Below, piece by piece: positions 43,495 to 54,900 of a stretch of 64,000 nucleotides of DNA; within the stretch, counting starts at the first letter, position 1, and each line of letters opens with the position of its first letter. A program made the translations under genes and the position numbers. The stretch is taken from assembly GCA_029959295.1 (NCBI GenBank), contig JASCOH010000001.1, positions 806,001 to 870,000 on the forward strand, written 5' to 3'. The notes under the pieces are model-generated. The model saw nothing but the letters and a program-made list of their open reading frames with translations. It was not told the DNA's origin and did not search any database. Source of the stretch: Flavobacteriaceae bacterium PS02334. Its GTDB lineage: Bacteria > Bacteroidota > Bacteroidia > Flavobacteriales > Flavobacteriaceae.

Positions 43495-46400
43495 TCAGTA
43501 AACCACTTTTTTAGAAACTGTATTTCCATCAAGCAAAACAACTTGAACAATTAATACTTGTTCCGCCGGTGGCAGATTTTTAATAACTGCATCTGTTTTG
43601 TTGATATTTTTATTTTCGTAAATCATTCTTCCTTGAATATCAAAAACCCTTAATTGGCTTATTGATGCAAGTCCGGCGTTTATAAAAATTTCTTTATCCT
43701 TCTTATAAATCACAATACTATTTGGATCAAAATTTGGATTATTAACTCCAAGTGTTTCCTGTCTGTATACGATTTCAAACCTATTATCAAAAGTTCCAAC
43801 AGCCGAAGTAAAACTATAAGGAGCATTTTTAATATCGTGAATTGTGTTCAGCAACTTGTCTTTTAAATAAACTGCTTGAGTATCAAAAAGTCCGTCAAAA
43901 TGATCTAATGTAATTTTATAATTTCCTGCAACCGTTGTTTTGTATCCCATTGGCACTACATCATTCAAATCAAAAGGAAGACTTTTTCCTTGAATTGTCA
44001 ACAATTTATCTGGAATTATAGAATAAAAAGTCGCCGTATTTCCTCCAAATAATTCTCCATCATAACCTCTGTCATAATCATTTGTCGCACCTTGAACATA
44101 TGCTATCAAAGCTTGATTAAATCCGCCTTGAGAATTTTCAAGATTTAGCCAAAAGCGGTGCCTTTCAATTTCTGTATTTCTGAAAAACTGATTGTTGTTG
44201 GCTCCAATTCTCATCGTATTATTAAAAGTAGCTGTTCCGCTTCCGTTTGAAATTCCTTTTACAAAGAAAGATTGTCCAGCTGCGACAAAACCTGTTGGCT
44301 CAACTGAACTTCCAGTTGCCGGTGCGGTAGCAGTCCCTCCAGAGAAATTGTAAGTTGCATAATCACTATCTGTATAGGAATAATTTCCTCCTGCATTTGG
44401 CACAGAACTAACTCCTGTAAAATTAGTCCACAAATAAATAGTTCCTTCCAAATCTGGATTTATACTGCTTGCTAGGAATAAATTTGCATCTAAAGCAGAA
44501 GGATAAGGATTTCCTATCAAATTAAACTTTTCAGCCGTAGTGCTTCCTTGGGTTGCGATTGTTATCAGTCCATTATTTGGAACACCATTAAATGTTGCAT
44601 TATAAGACGCTGCCGTTCCTGTTATTGGATAAGTTTGCGGCGCTCTCACGATATAACCTTTTGCCTTTTCCATCGTCACGGTTCCGTTGTCATGTAAAGT
44701 CCAGCTTTGACCTGCACTATCCCAGCTATAATATTTATCATGCAAAGTTGCTGGCGAGAGTGCACTTAAAGTTTGGGCCGTTGCAAAAACTGGCGATGCC
44801 CAATAAGTGTAGCTGTAGCGCAACATATTTCCAGAATTTCTTTTGTAAATAATATTCCCTGAATTTATGCTTGGATTTTCATTTACCTGAACTAAACTTG
44901 CATTGTTTTCAAAAGTAATCTTCCCTCCTGCATTTACATCTACAGCATCTTGTACGGTTAGAACTTTATCAGAATTTACCAAAAGTTCTCCCAAAGATTT
45001 TATCGCTAGATTTTTACCCTGTGCCACATCAGAAATTATTGGTTTCACAGTAGTACTTGGAATAATGATACAGTCGTCTGTTGATGGAACTCCAACTGGC
45101 GACCAGTTATTTGCATTTTCCCAAGCTGTGTTTGCGCTACCGTTCCAAACTTTTGATTTGTTAGTAACATTTATAGTTTTTGTAATTGTACAGCCATTTG
45201 TTAGCTGGGTAGTAACATCTATATTGAAAGATGGTGTTGCCAACAAAGCTATGTTTGGCTGTATGTAAACAATATCTTCTGCACTTCCAGGAACATATGG
45301 TATGGTACCTAATGCATCTGTATAAACTGAAATATCAGTTGAACCTGACCAAGTAAATGATGCTACTAATGGCTTTGTTCCATATAACTGTATATCATCT
45401 ACAGCAACGCCATCATACCAAGATGAGGCATAATACCTGATTCTAAATTGCAGGGTTGCTATGTTTATGAAAGAATTCATATTGACAGTAATTTGCTGGA
45501 AGTTTCCAGGAGTACCTAAATCAGTACTATAATTAGCATTTGCCACGGGTGTCCATGTTGTACCGTTAGTTGAAGTTTCAACTGCTAAATATTCTGAAGC
45601 TGGTGCCACAGTATTTATATTGTACCTTGAAAAATAAACTCTGAACTTTAATGTCAAGTCAGTGTAGTTTTGTGTATTTACAGCTGAAGTTAACGCCAAG
45701 CCATGATCAATGACATAATATGTTGCGGGCGGTCCTACTGTTTTAGGTCCTACATCAGAAGTTGAAAATGCAAATTTATTTACTCCATATCCGGATGATA
45801 TTGATGGAGTCCATACGTCAGCACCATCTGTTGGGATAAAAGGACTAGATTTTCTCTCCCATCTTGAAATTTGATTAATAGTTCCCCCATTTCCAACAAT
45901 ATTCTGATTACCAAAAAGCCCTAGTCCACTACCCTCAAAATTTTCGTTTACTAAATAAACAGTTTCATTATCACTTGCCGCACTCAGCATAATTGGATTT
46001 TTATCTCCACAAGTAATAGGAGTCGCTGGTGAAAAATTCACATCAGGAACTTCCTTCATATTTGCAACAACAGGTTTACGAACTAAAGATTCACAAGTTC
46101 CATTTGATGCTGTAACATAGAATGTTGTGGTCGCAGAAATTGTTGGGCTGTAAGTATTGCTAGCTGAATTTTGCAGTGGAGCGCCACCAGTCTGGGCTGC
46201 ATACCACAAATATGTTGTAGTACCAGTAGAACCTGTTGCCGTAAGAGATACATTTCCTGGCCCGCATCGAGTTCCATCAGTAACTGTGGCAATAGTGGCA
46301 AAACAATTTGCAATTACTGTAAACAAATAATCTTCTGCCTCGCCATAATACAAATCGTCATCTCCAAAATAAGTTGTTTCCTCAAAATCTACACAGCTAT

Positions 46401-49400
46401 CAAAAGATGGATAAAAAATTTCATCATCTAAATCAATAATGCCATTGCTATTATCGTCATAATAATTTACGCCATTTCTAATCCTTATTCTGTAATTACC
46501 TGGTGGAGTTGCAGCTGGAATTATAAAGCCAAAAGTAGTATCTGAAGTACCAGCAACTGAATCATAAATCTGCTCACCAGAGTCGCTAAAATCTCCATCA
46601 TTATTCCAGTCGACCCATGCATAAATTCTTGTCTGTGTGTTTCCATTAACATATACGTTTACTCCTTCGCCTTGAGCTTGTATACTTTTCGGAAGCGCAG
46701 TAAAATCTTGATAGCCGCTTGGAGAATTAGAATATGATGAGTTTAAATTAGACACGTCATTTAACGTACCAATAAATTGTACGTCATCAATATATGCTTC
46801 AGGAGCATAGTCTGTGTGCGCCGTACAGTAAGTCGGAGTCACATTACATGTTCTTGAAATTGTAAATGTTCCTGTATTTGCCGCTGTACCGCTTGATCCA
46901 TAATAAGATATATAAACATAGTAGACTGTTCCCAATACTGGTGTAAAGCTATAGGTTTCGGTTCCTCCGCCAGTAGCGACATCGACAGTTGTCACATTGG
47001 TTAAAGCACCACATGAACCGCTTGCGATAGAAAGTTTATGATCAAATCCTGAACCTGCAGTTGTTGATATTAAATTTAGAGTTCCATCTCCAACAAAAGT
47101 ATACCATACTCCATAAGTACTGGCATTCCATGCTGTCACTGATAAAACTTCTGAAACAGAACCAATAGTTGTACCCGCCAATGCGACAGTTGCACATGGC
47201 AAAGCTGTGGCATTAGAACAAGCATCGTTTGCCGGAGGAGGCGATAAAGTTGTAAAACTTGTATAAGCACTCCAAGCACTTCTGTCAGATCCACAGCCCA
47301 CTGTGCGGACATAAATATAATAAGTTGTAGCATTTGACAATCCAGAAATGGCAACTGGGCTTGAAGCTGCAGCCACTACTGGCGTCACTCCCGCGCCAGG
47401 AGTTGTTGCCGAAGTGGAAACATAATATTCATATCCTTTGTTGGTTCCTTTTAAAGGAGCTGTAAAAGTTACATTCGCACTTGTCAGTGTAACAGTATTG
47501 TTAGCAACTGCCGTAGGCGGATTAACTGCTACCGTTGCATTTGTAAGATCAAGGTATAAATTACATGTTTTGTCGTTATTTCCAAAAGTTCCATCACAGT
47601 TTCCACCGGTAAAATATTGATTTCTGAAAATCATATTCACTCCATCAACATTTACGCCTGCCGGAATACAGAAATAATCTGCAAGTTTTATTGTCGAACT
47701 ATAGATTCCTCCGCTTAAAGTAAATGGAATCAGCGAAGAAAGAGTGTTTATATTTCCTTGGGCATAATTAAAATCAGTACCGCTTACAATACGTATTCCT
47801 GCATAGGCATAAATAGTTGTTTCAGTACCTGTATAGAAAATATTTGAGGCATCAAAATCCTTGAAATTGATAGTAATGACATCATTAATTGTCTTTGGTG
47901 TAGAATTAGTGTAAACTTCATAGTTAACGCTTAATTTTCCATTCTTTTGAGAGGTACCGTTCCAAAATCCGCTCGGATAGCCTCCATATCTATATGGCCC
48001 ACCGTTAAGCTGGTAACGGAAAGAGTAGTAAGTATTTGCTTGCCCGATTATTGGATTGATGGTTCCTTTCCATTCATCATTATTTCCAACGTTTGTATTA
48101 AAAGTCGCTGCAGTCCAAGTACCCGTCCAGCCAGCAGATGAAGGGTCAACATCAGTTGCATTAGTTGAATACCAAACTAGCAAACCTGTAGCTGCTCCAG
48201 CAGGATCAGTAACACCCGGCTCATAAGCCTGTCCATAAATATCTACAGATGTTCCAGTTGTTGTAGTCGAAACTCCTGGCGATTGAATATTGGCATAGTC
48301 AACAGCATCTGTTGGAGATAAAGTTACGCTTATATCGTCAACATATAAAAAAGCTTGGTCAATTGCAGAGAAAGCATTAAAACCTATGTAAAAAACTCCT
48401 GTAGAAGTAGGTGTAAAATCAACTGTTACAGATTGGAATGCTGCTGTCTGGTTAATAGCCGTATTCGTATAAAGTACATTTGTCATTGAACCGCTTGTAG
48501 CCGAGGTTCCATAAGCTACTTTCAACTTTTCTGTGAAAGTAGTTCCAGAAGCATTATACTTAAAAATTAGCCTATACGAAGTTCCATTTATAAGATTTAA
48601 GCCTTGTGAATAAAACCATGCATTTGCTGCGTTAGTACTATTAAACTGATAAGTCAAAACTTTTGTAGTATTTCCAAAACCTGGATTAGCTGAAGTTTTC
48701 CAGTCGTTTCCAGTTCCTGCATTTTGTATAGAGGTACATGACGGTATTGCTGGAACTGTTACTGATTCAAAGTCTTGAGTGTATGTTACATTTGTGGAAC
48801 CGCATTGCGTTACAAATGTGTAAGGCCCCGCCCAAGTACTGTTGCCATTAGCCCCACCACATGCAGAACGCACATAATACTGATAAGAAGTATTTGCTGT
48901 CAAACCTATAATAGCACTATTTGTAGTTGTACTAGTGCTTGTCGCTACTGTTCCTGCATTCGGAACCGCCAAAGGCGTTGCAACACTGCCCGTTCCATAA
49001 TAAATATCATAAGAAGCCGGAACTACGGCTGGTGCACTCCAAGAAAAAGTTGCCGTCGTAGCAACTAGAGCAGTAGTTGTTAATGCGGTTGGTGGCAGGC
49101 AAGAAGGAATTTGCTCTACAGTAAAATTGTCAATAAAGAAATCTATATCAGCGCTTCCGTTAGAAGCACCTTCAAAAGCTCTAAATGCAAAACGAACAGT
49201 CTGTCCGCTATAAGCTGCCAAAGTCGTAGCGTCCAATTGTCCTAAATTTGAAGGAACAGAAGAACTATTGTATGTTTTGAGTACAGTCCAGTTGGTGGTT
49301 CCAGTTGTAGAAACTAGCAATTCGACAAAATCGTCTGCTTCCCATGCTGTAGTTGGTGCAGTTGTAGCAGCAAATTGTGTTGCTCCTACATTATATTTTA

Positions 49401-51351
49401 CTTGATAATCATTCGCTGGGATTGTATACTGTGGAGATATTATCCATTCATAACCTGTAGCGGCGTCGATGTTCATTTTAGCAGATAAATTGACGGGAGT
49501 GGTTGCGTTTAAATAGTCATCTGATCCCCAATCACTGACAGTTGCGCCTGTAGTTGCAGGACCTGTTGCCAAGGAAACTCCAGCGTCCCCTTCAATCCAG
49601 CAAGTACTTGGCAAATAAGTTGCAAAGGACTCAACACTTGGAAAAACTGTGATTGCCGCACAAGCCGTAACCACTGTAATCGTACTGCTATTTGCGCTTG
49701 TACAAGCCGTTGCATTAGTAGCCCTTATTCTATAATAATAAGGAGTTGCAGGATTTAATCCTGTGACTGCTTGAGAAATTGTACTGCCACCTGAAACGAC
49801 AAGCCCGTTGTACCCAGCGACAAAACTTGCAAAAGTGTTCACTGTAGAAACATCTAGAAGATAACCCGTTGCTCCAGTTACCACTGCCCAGTTGGCTGTA
49901 AAACCAGAGCTTGTAATTGACGATCCTGCGCTTGCTGTTGGTGTAGCAAGGCAAGTGTAAGTGTTAGCTGTCAATGGCGCTGCGGTAAAATATTTTGGAC
50001 CGCCTGAACAGGAAGTGTTATTAAAACTAAATACAAAATAATAGTACTGCGTATTTGCTGTAAGCCCTGTTTGCGTAAAAGTGGTCGCAGTCCCAGATTG
50101 AACTACGGTTCCTCCGCCCAATGTGGCCCCTGCTACATAGGTATTGGTGTCAGATGGTGTTGCCGATAAAGTAGAAGAAGTACTTCTTACTACTAAATAG
50201 CCACTTGCCGCAGGCGATGCCGCGGTAAAACTACCTGATAATGTAGTCGCTGTGACTGATGTTAGGTTTAAAACTGTTGGTTGTGCTGTTGGCGCGACGC
50301 AGGCTAACAATGAAGTCTGGAACAAACCCTTTCCGTTAGTTGTATTTGCAGTTGTAACTGTGGAATAATTATTTGCGGAAGTACCGCTACATAGACCTTC
50401 TACGCTATAAACATAATAAGTTCCTATTGCAAGACCAGTAATATTATAAGACGAGCTTCCCGCCGCAACTGGTGTTGGTGTTGCCCATGAGGCGGCTGTA
50501 TAATCTTCATCTACTTTCCTCCATCTTACCCTATATCCCGAAGCATAAGTTCCACTATTCGTCCAAGAAATTGTTGCTGAAGATGCGGTTATTGCAGATG
50601 CAGTTGCACTCACTGTTACCAATGCACAACTGCTTGGCGTCCATTTTAATGTGGTTCCGGAAGCAGGTTTTACTGTCGAAGTTACCGGAACGGCGTCAGC
50701 TTGAAGAGAACCATTAATGAGGCTGTTCCAATTATTTGTATAAGTATATCCGGTTAAAGCTGAATTTGTTAATGTTACATTATTATAAACAGCAGGAGCG
50801 CTTTTCAATCCAACTTCACTAATGCCAGTAGTTAATACTGTATGGGAAGTTGTCATTGCTCCATATACAATTTCTACAACATTTGTAGTTTCATTTAGCC
50901 TAATTTGAAAATTAAGATTTTCGCTTAGCAGGCCAGAAACATATCTTGCAGCTCCGCTCCATTCTACAACGAAAATACGATTTGGCGAAGAACCTAAAGT
51001 TTCATATTTTACTGTAGAGTTTAAATCTCTCCCTAATGCAGAAATAGATGTACTATAGGCACCTCCAGTCGCCGAAATAGGAGTATATCCTCCCGAACCG
51101 GGGGTGGTTGCGTTTCCTAAAGTAAGAAATCCATTTGTGCTGATTCTTAAACTAGTGTACCCCGTTCCAGCGTAAGTAAATGTAAATGGGATTGTAACAG
51201 CAGTGCCGGTCACAGCATCATCAGTCGATGTATAAGCTGTTGTTGCAGTTCCTCCCAATGCAGTATAAGTTCCTGCCGTCTGGCTAAAGTTGTAAGTAGC
51301 CGCCGTCTGCCCATATCCCAAATTTCCCAGCAATATCAAAAAAAAAAGCAA
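43495..51351 (-). CDS. Giant T9SS type C protein with fibronectin-III, choice-of-anchor and GEVED domains; start probably frameshifted
   Basis: The open frame encodes 2618 residues from a TTG at 51351, giving MLFFLILLGNLGYGQ. The natural start is probably the ATG at 51370 (or in-frame 51433): it reads MKKSALVAFF, but a T10 tract then shifts it out of frame; one T fewer would yield a perfect signal peptide. Domains in order: beta-sandwich (16-240), FN3-like units (about 240-570), choice-of-anchor J-like (570-740), FN3 and another anchor J (740-1070), unique region (1070-1330), FN3, pre-peptidase-like (about 1400-1515), GEVED (1517-1680), Ig-like, anchor J (1797-1997), then the shared ~555-residue module and type C sorting end (KDKEIFINAG to SKKVVY). 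Likely surface adhesin; its last ~1450 residues parallel the neighbouring 1479-residue protein. Confidence 0.85.
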   Translation of the reverse strand: MLFFLILLGNLGYGQTAATYNFSQTAGTYTALGGTATTAYTSTDDAVTGTAVTIPFTFTYAGTGYTSLRISTNGFLTLGNATTPGSGGYTPISATGGAYSTSISALGRDLNSTVKYETLGSSPNRIFVVEWSGAARYVSGLLSENLNFQIRLNETTNVVEIVYGAMTTSHTVLTTGISEVGLKSAPAVYNNVTLTNSALTGYTYTNNWNSLINGSLQADAVPVTSTVKPASGTTLKWTPSSCALVTVSATASAITASSATISWTNSGTYASGYRVRWRKVDEDYTAASWATPTPVAAGSSSYNITGLAIGTYYVYSVEGLCSGTSANNYSTVTTANTTNGKGLFQTSLLACVAPTAQPTVLNLTSVTATTLSGSFTAASPAASGYLVVRSTSSTLSATPSDTNTYVAGATLGGGTVVQSGTATTFTQTGLTANTQYYYFVFSFNNTSCSGGPKYFTAAPLTANTYTCLATPTASAGSSITSSGFTANWAVVTGATGYLLDVSTVNTFASFVAGYNGLVVSGGSTISQAVTGLNPATPYYYRIRATNATACTSANSSTITVVTACAAITVFPSVESFATYLPSTCWIEGDAGVSLATGPATTGATVSDWGSDDYLNATTPVNLSAKMNIDAATGYEWIISPQYTIPANDYQVKYNVGATQFAATTAPTTAWEADDFVELLVSTTGTTNWTVLKTYNSSSVPSNLGQLDATTLAAYSGQTVRFAFRAFEGASNGSADIDFFIDNFTVEQIPSCLPPTALTTTALVATTATFSWSAPAVVPASYDIYYGTGSVATPLAVPNAGTVATSTSTTTNSAIIGLTANTSYQYYVRSACGGANGNSTWAGPYTFVTQCGSTNVTYTQDFESVTVPAIPSCTSIQNAGTGNDWKTSANPGFGNTTKVLTYQFNSTNAANAWFYSQGLNLINGTSYRLIFKYNASGTTFTEKLKVAYGTSATSGSMTNVLYTNTAINQTAAFQSVTVDFTPTSTGVFYIGFNAFSAIDQAFLYVDDISVTLSPTDAVDYANIQSPGVSTTTTGTSVDIYGQAYEPGVTDPAGAATGLLVWYSTNATDVDPSSAGWTGTWTAATFNTNVGNNDEWKGTINPIIGQANTYYSFRYQLNGGPYRYGGYPSGFWNGTSQKNGKLSVNYEVYTNSTPKTINDVITINFKDFDASNIFYTGTETTIYAYAGIRIVSGTDFNYAQGNINTLSSLIPFTLSGGIYSSTIKLADYFCIPAGVNVDGVNMIFRNQYFTGGNCDGTFGNNDKTCNLYLDLTNATVAVNPPTAVANNTVTLTSANVTFTAPLKGTNKGYEYYVSTSATTPGAGVTPVVAAASSPVAISGLSNATTYYIYVRTVGCGSDRSAWSAYTSFTTLSPPPANDACSNATALPCATVALAGTTIGSVSEVLSVTAWNASTYGVWYTFVGDGTLNLISTTAGSGFDHKLSIASGSCGALTNVTTVDVATGGGTETYSFTPVLGTVYYVYISYYGSSGTAANTGTFTISRTCNVTPTYCTAHTDYAPEAYIDDVQFIGTLNDVSNLNSSYSNSPSGYQDFTALPKSIQAQGEGVNVYVNGNTQTRIYAWVDWNNDGDFSDSGEQIYDSVAGTSDTTFGFIIPAATPPGNYRIRIRNGVNYYDDNSNGIIDLDDEIFYPSFDSCVDFEETTYFGDDDLYYGEAEDYLFTVIANCFATIATVTDGTRCGPGNVSLTATGSTGTTTYLWYAAQTGGAPLQNSASNTYSPTISATTTFYVTASNGTCESLVRKPVVANMKEVPDVNFSPATPITCGDKNPIMLSAASDNETVYLVNENFEGSGLGLFGNQNIVGNGGTINQISRWERKSSPFIPTDGADVWTPSISSGYGVNKFAFSTSDVGPKTVGPPATYYVIDHGLALTSAVNTQNYTDLTLKFRVYFSRYNINTVAPASEYLAVETSTNGTTWTPVANANYSTDLGTPGNFQQITVNMNSFINIATLQFRIRYYASSWYDGVAVDDIQLYGTKPLVASFTWSGSTDISVYTDALGTIPYVPGSAEDIVYIQPNIALLATPSFNIDVTTQLTNGCTITKTINVTNKSKVWNGSANTAWENANNWSPVGVPSTDDCIIIPSTTVKPIISDVAQGKNLAIKSLGELLVNSDKVLTVQDAVDVNAGGKITFENNASLVQVNENPSINSGNIIYKRNSGNMLRYSYTYWASPVFATAQTLSALSPATLHDKYYSWDSAGQSWTLHDNGTVTMEKAKGYIVRAPQTYPITGTAASYNATFNGVPNNGLITIATQGSTTAEKFNLIGNPYPSALDANLFLASSINPDLEGTIYLWTNFTGVSSVPNAGGNYSYTDSDYATYNFSGGTATAPATGSSVEPTGFVAAGQSFFVKGISNGSGTATFNNTMRIGANNNQFFRNTEIERHRFWLNLENSQGGFNQALIAYVQGATNDYDRGYDGELFGGNTATFYSIIPDKLLTIQGKSLPFDLNDVVPMGYKTTVAGNYKITLDHFDGLFDTQAVYLKDKLLNTIHDIKNAPYSFTSAVGTFDNRFEIVYRQETLGVNNPNFDPNSIVIYKKDKEIFINAGLASISQLRVFDIQGRMIYENKNINKTDAVIKNLPPAEQVLIVQVVLLDGNTVSKKVVY
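51338..51347 (-). other. T10 homopolymer inside signal-peptide codons
   Basis: Ten A on the plus strand, so ten T in the coding strand of the giant T9SS gene. It lies in codons 8-11 counted from the ATG at 51370. With ten T the ATG frame runs to MKKSALVAFFFDIAGKFG and is out of frame with the protein; with nine (or twelve) it joins perfectly. Confidence 0.85.
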
Positions 51352-51370
51352 CTAATGCTGATTTTTTCAT

Positions 51371-51923
51371 ATCGCCAATAATTGAAAAGCAATCCTTAAA
51401 TGTTTTCTCCCCTAAAAAGTAATCTTTAAGCATACTGTTAAATTTATATTAAAAATCAAATATAAATTAATATCAATAGGACCTATTTTTGATTTTTCAA
51501 AATATTAATATTTTATTCAATTTATTCTAATATATAGCAGCATTATACTAATTATTTTGTTTTTTATATATTAAAAAAATCAACAAATACAGGATGAAAG
51601 ATATTTTTAGTAAGTAAAAATGTACATGTTTTAGGAGAGGAAAATATTTTAATTTTTTAATAAATCAAGTAGTATTTTATGCAGTAAAAACTTTCAATTA
51701 TGTAAATTAGGTGCTATTTTTTGTAAAAATCAGACTACACAAAAATTTTAATATCGTCGTGAAAAAATAAAAATCTGTTTTGTAAGCTTTATTAGTTATA
51801 AAATTTCATTTATTAAAAAAAACGCATTGTATTATCACAAATAAATATTCAAAAACAGCAATATATACTTACAAATCAATACTTTATAGAATTTAAAAAC
51901 CAAAACAATAAAGTAAAAGCGTA
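51371..51923. other. AT-rich spacer with promoter of the giant T9SS gene
   Basis: About 550 bp, very AT-rich. On the minus strand TATATTTG at 51457-51464 fits the -7 consensus and would give a ~90-base leader to the ATG at 51370, or a ~25-base leader to the in-frame ATG at 51433. The rest holds no recognised gene, repeat or RNA. Confidence 0.55.
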
Positions 51924-51959
51924 GAAAAGCCCCACATTATTTAAAACGTGAGGCTTTTC
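51924..51959 (-). terminator. Hairpin after the 1479-residue gene
   Basis: GAAAAGCCCCAC and GTGAGGCTTTTC form a 12-bp stem with one G-U (on the minus strand) and a 12-base loop. The T tract after it is weak. Confidence 0.6.
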
Positions 51960-51984
51960 CGGGGTTTAATCTAATTAACTAACT

Positions 51985-54900
51985 TTAATACAGTATTTTC
52001 CTGAAAATTTGTGATCCATTTTGAGTTGTAACCTGAACTATCAAAACTTGATCTACCGAAGGCAGACCGTTAATTATGGCTTTGTCATTCTCAACTTTAT
52101 CATTGCTGTAAAGCAATCTTCCTTGCAGATCCACTACTTTTAATTTGTGAATCACTTCGTCTGTTGCTTCCACAACTATGGATTCTGATTTTTTATAAAC
52201 CAAAACAGTACCCGATTTCAGCAAAGGATTGTCTACACCTAGCGTTTCTAGCCTATATACAATTTCCAGCCTGTCATTAAAAGTACCCATTTGTGTTGTG
52301 AATGAATAAGCAGATTCATTTAGGTCATGAACCGTTCCTAATAAATTATCCTTGATATATATGCTTTTATTCTTAAAGAATTCATCCACATGATCAATGC
52401 TTATAAATAAAGGGCCGGCAACATCAGACTGATAGCCGATTTTGACTACATCAGCATCATCAAAAGGAAAATCTCTGGCTTGAATCGTCATTTTTTTATC
52501 TGATTCAACAGTATAGAAAGACAGGGCATTATGGCTAAAAAGCTCTCCGTCATACCCTCTATCCCATCCATTTGTAGCGCCTTGTACATAGCCCACGAGC
52601 ATTTGGTTAAAAGCACCTTGATGGTCGCTTAAGTTTAGCCACAGCCTGCTTTTTTCAGTATTTTCAGAGGTTCTGAAAAACTCATTATTAAATCCTTTGA
52701 CGCGCATTGAATTTAAAAACTGTACGGGAAGATTAGCCAAACCGCGTACAAAAAAAGCTTGCCCTGAAGCAATATGCCCGGTTGGCACCGTGCTGTTTAA
52801 ATTATTGCTCGGCGTTGGATCATTTGGGTCATCAATAGCCGCTACGCCAACGCCTCCGGTAAGATTGTAAGTAGCATAATCATAGGTAGAATAGTTAATT
52901 GCACCGGTTCCGACAATAAATCTGCTCGGAGACGTATTGTGCGTCCAAAGATAAATAGTTCCGTCAATAGCACTGGTATTGCTTACATTTGACAAAAATG
53001 AATTGGCGCTGATTGCCGAAGGATAGGGGTTTCCGATAAGATTCCACTGATAATTCGCCACTACGGGGCTTGAATTTCCCAAAACATTAATAGCTACTGT
53101 TCCATTATTTGGAACACCGCTAAATTCAGCAGAATAAACACTCGGCGCAGTTATTGAAAATGTCTGCGGCGCCCTTACTATATATCCTTTGGCATTTGCC
53201 ATCGACACATTTCCGGAGGCATGCAGAAGCCAAGATTGCGTCGTCGGATTCCAACTGTAATATTTGTCAGCCAAAGTCAGTGGCGATAATGTGCTTAACA
53301 TTTGCGATGCGACCGGCGTTGACCAATAAGTGTAGTCATAGCGCCTCATTGGCTTGGCATTTACTCGCGCCTTGATATTTCCTGTGTTCGTGGTATTATT
53401 TACTTGAACAAGCGAACCTGTACTTTCCAAAATTAAATTACCGCCCGTGTCTACTTTGACTGCTTCTGTGATTGTAAGCGTATTTGTCGGATTTACTGTT
53501 AAATTTCCTGTAGATTTTACATTTAGATTTCTACCGTAAGCTTCAAAAGAAGTTCCTGAAATAATTGAATTATCTACAACAATTATGCAATTGGAAGCAG
53601 TTGGAACCCCGGATGGTTTCCAGCTTGCGGCCGTATTCCAGTTTGTGGATGCGCCTGACCAAATTCTGGTATTATTAGTTACAACAACATTTTTGGTAGC
53701 AATGCAGCCACTAGATAAAGTTGCGTTGGCCGTAATGGTAAAGCTTGCATTTTCTAATTGTGCCAATGTAGGCTTTATATAAACTGTCGTCGCTGACATT
53801 GTAACAGGATTATAAGAAATTGTCGCCAAGGCATCGGTGAAAACCGCAAGCGGGGTGCCACTTGTGAATTTAAAAGACGTACTTAAAGGCTTATTTCCAT
53901 ACAGCCTAACATTGTCAATCGCAACACCGTCTCGAAATACGCCGTAGTACCTTATTCTTATACGCAAATTTGCTCTGTTGATGTAAGCAGTCAAATTTAT
54001 AGACATATTTTGAAATCGGGTTCCAATTCCAACATCAGAAGTATATTTTATATTTTCAGTCCAATTCGTTCCTCCATCAGTTGAAACATCGACAGCTACA
54101 TAATCATTTGCGGTATCAGTGCCGTCTGCCAGATAATGCGAATAATACATTTTAAAGGTCAGTGTAAGATCGAGATAGCCTGTACTATTTACTATTGGCG
54201 AAACCAAGCCGTTATTTACAGTATAATTTCCTACGTCAGAAGTCGCCATTACAAATTTATTGCTTCCAAAAGCCGAAGAAACGGCTGGAAACCAAACTTG
54301 TCCAGCAGGAATATAAGTGCTTGTTCTGGTCTGCCAGGAAGTCGCGGCATCGACAGCAGGATTGCTGGTATAGATTTGATTTGCAAAAACGCCCAATCCG
54401 CTTTCAAAATGTTCATTAATTAGATTTATTTCATCAATATCACCTGCAATAGACAAAGAAATTATATTGTCTTCACCGCAAACCACGGGAGTCGCTGGCG
54501 TAAAAACCATATCTGGAACAGGACTTCTTACCGCCGTTATTGGTGTCCTAACTAAAGATTCGCACCCATTATAAGCTGTCACATAATAAATAGTGGTCGT
54601 GGAAATTGTTGGCGTTGTCCATGATCCCGTTGTGGTAGTTGCCACTGGCGCTCCTCCAGTTGAGGCAGTATACCACCTATATTCTGTCACGCCGCCTGAA
54701 CTTGTAACTGATAAAGTGACTGGCCCGTTGCCACACGTTTCTCCATCGGTTACGCCTGTTATAAGTGCGGAACAACTTGCTACAACTGTAAAAGCATAAT
54801 CTTCAGCTTCTCCATATCGGTTCGAAACTAAAATTACGCCCCCAAAAGCTTCACAAGAGTTAAAATCATGGTCATAATTATCACCTGTCAAAATTACATT

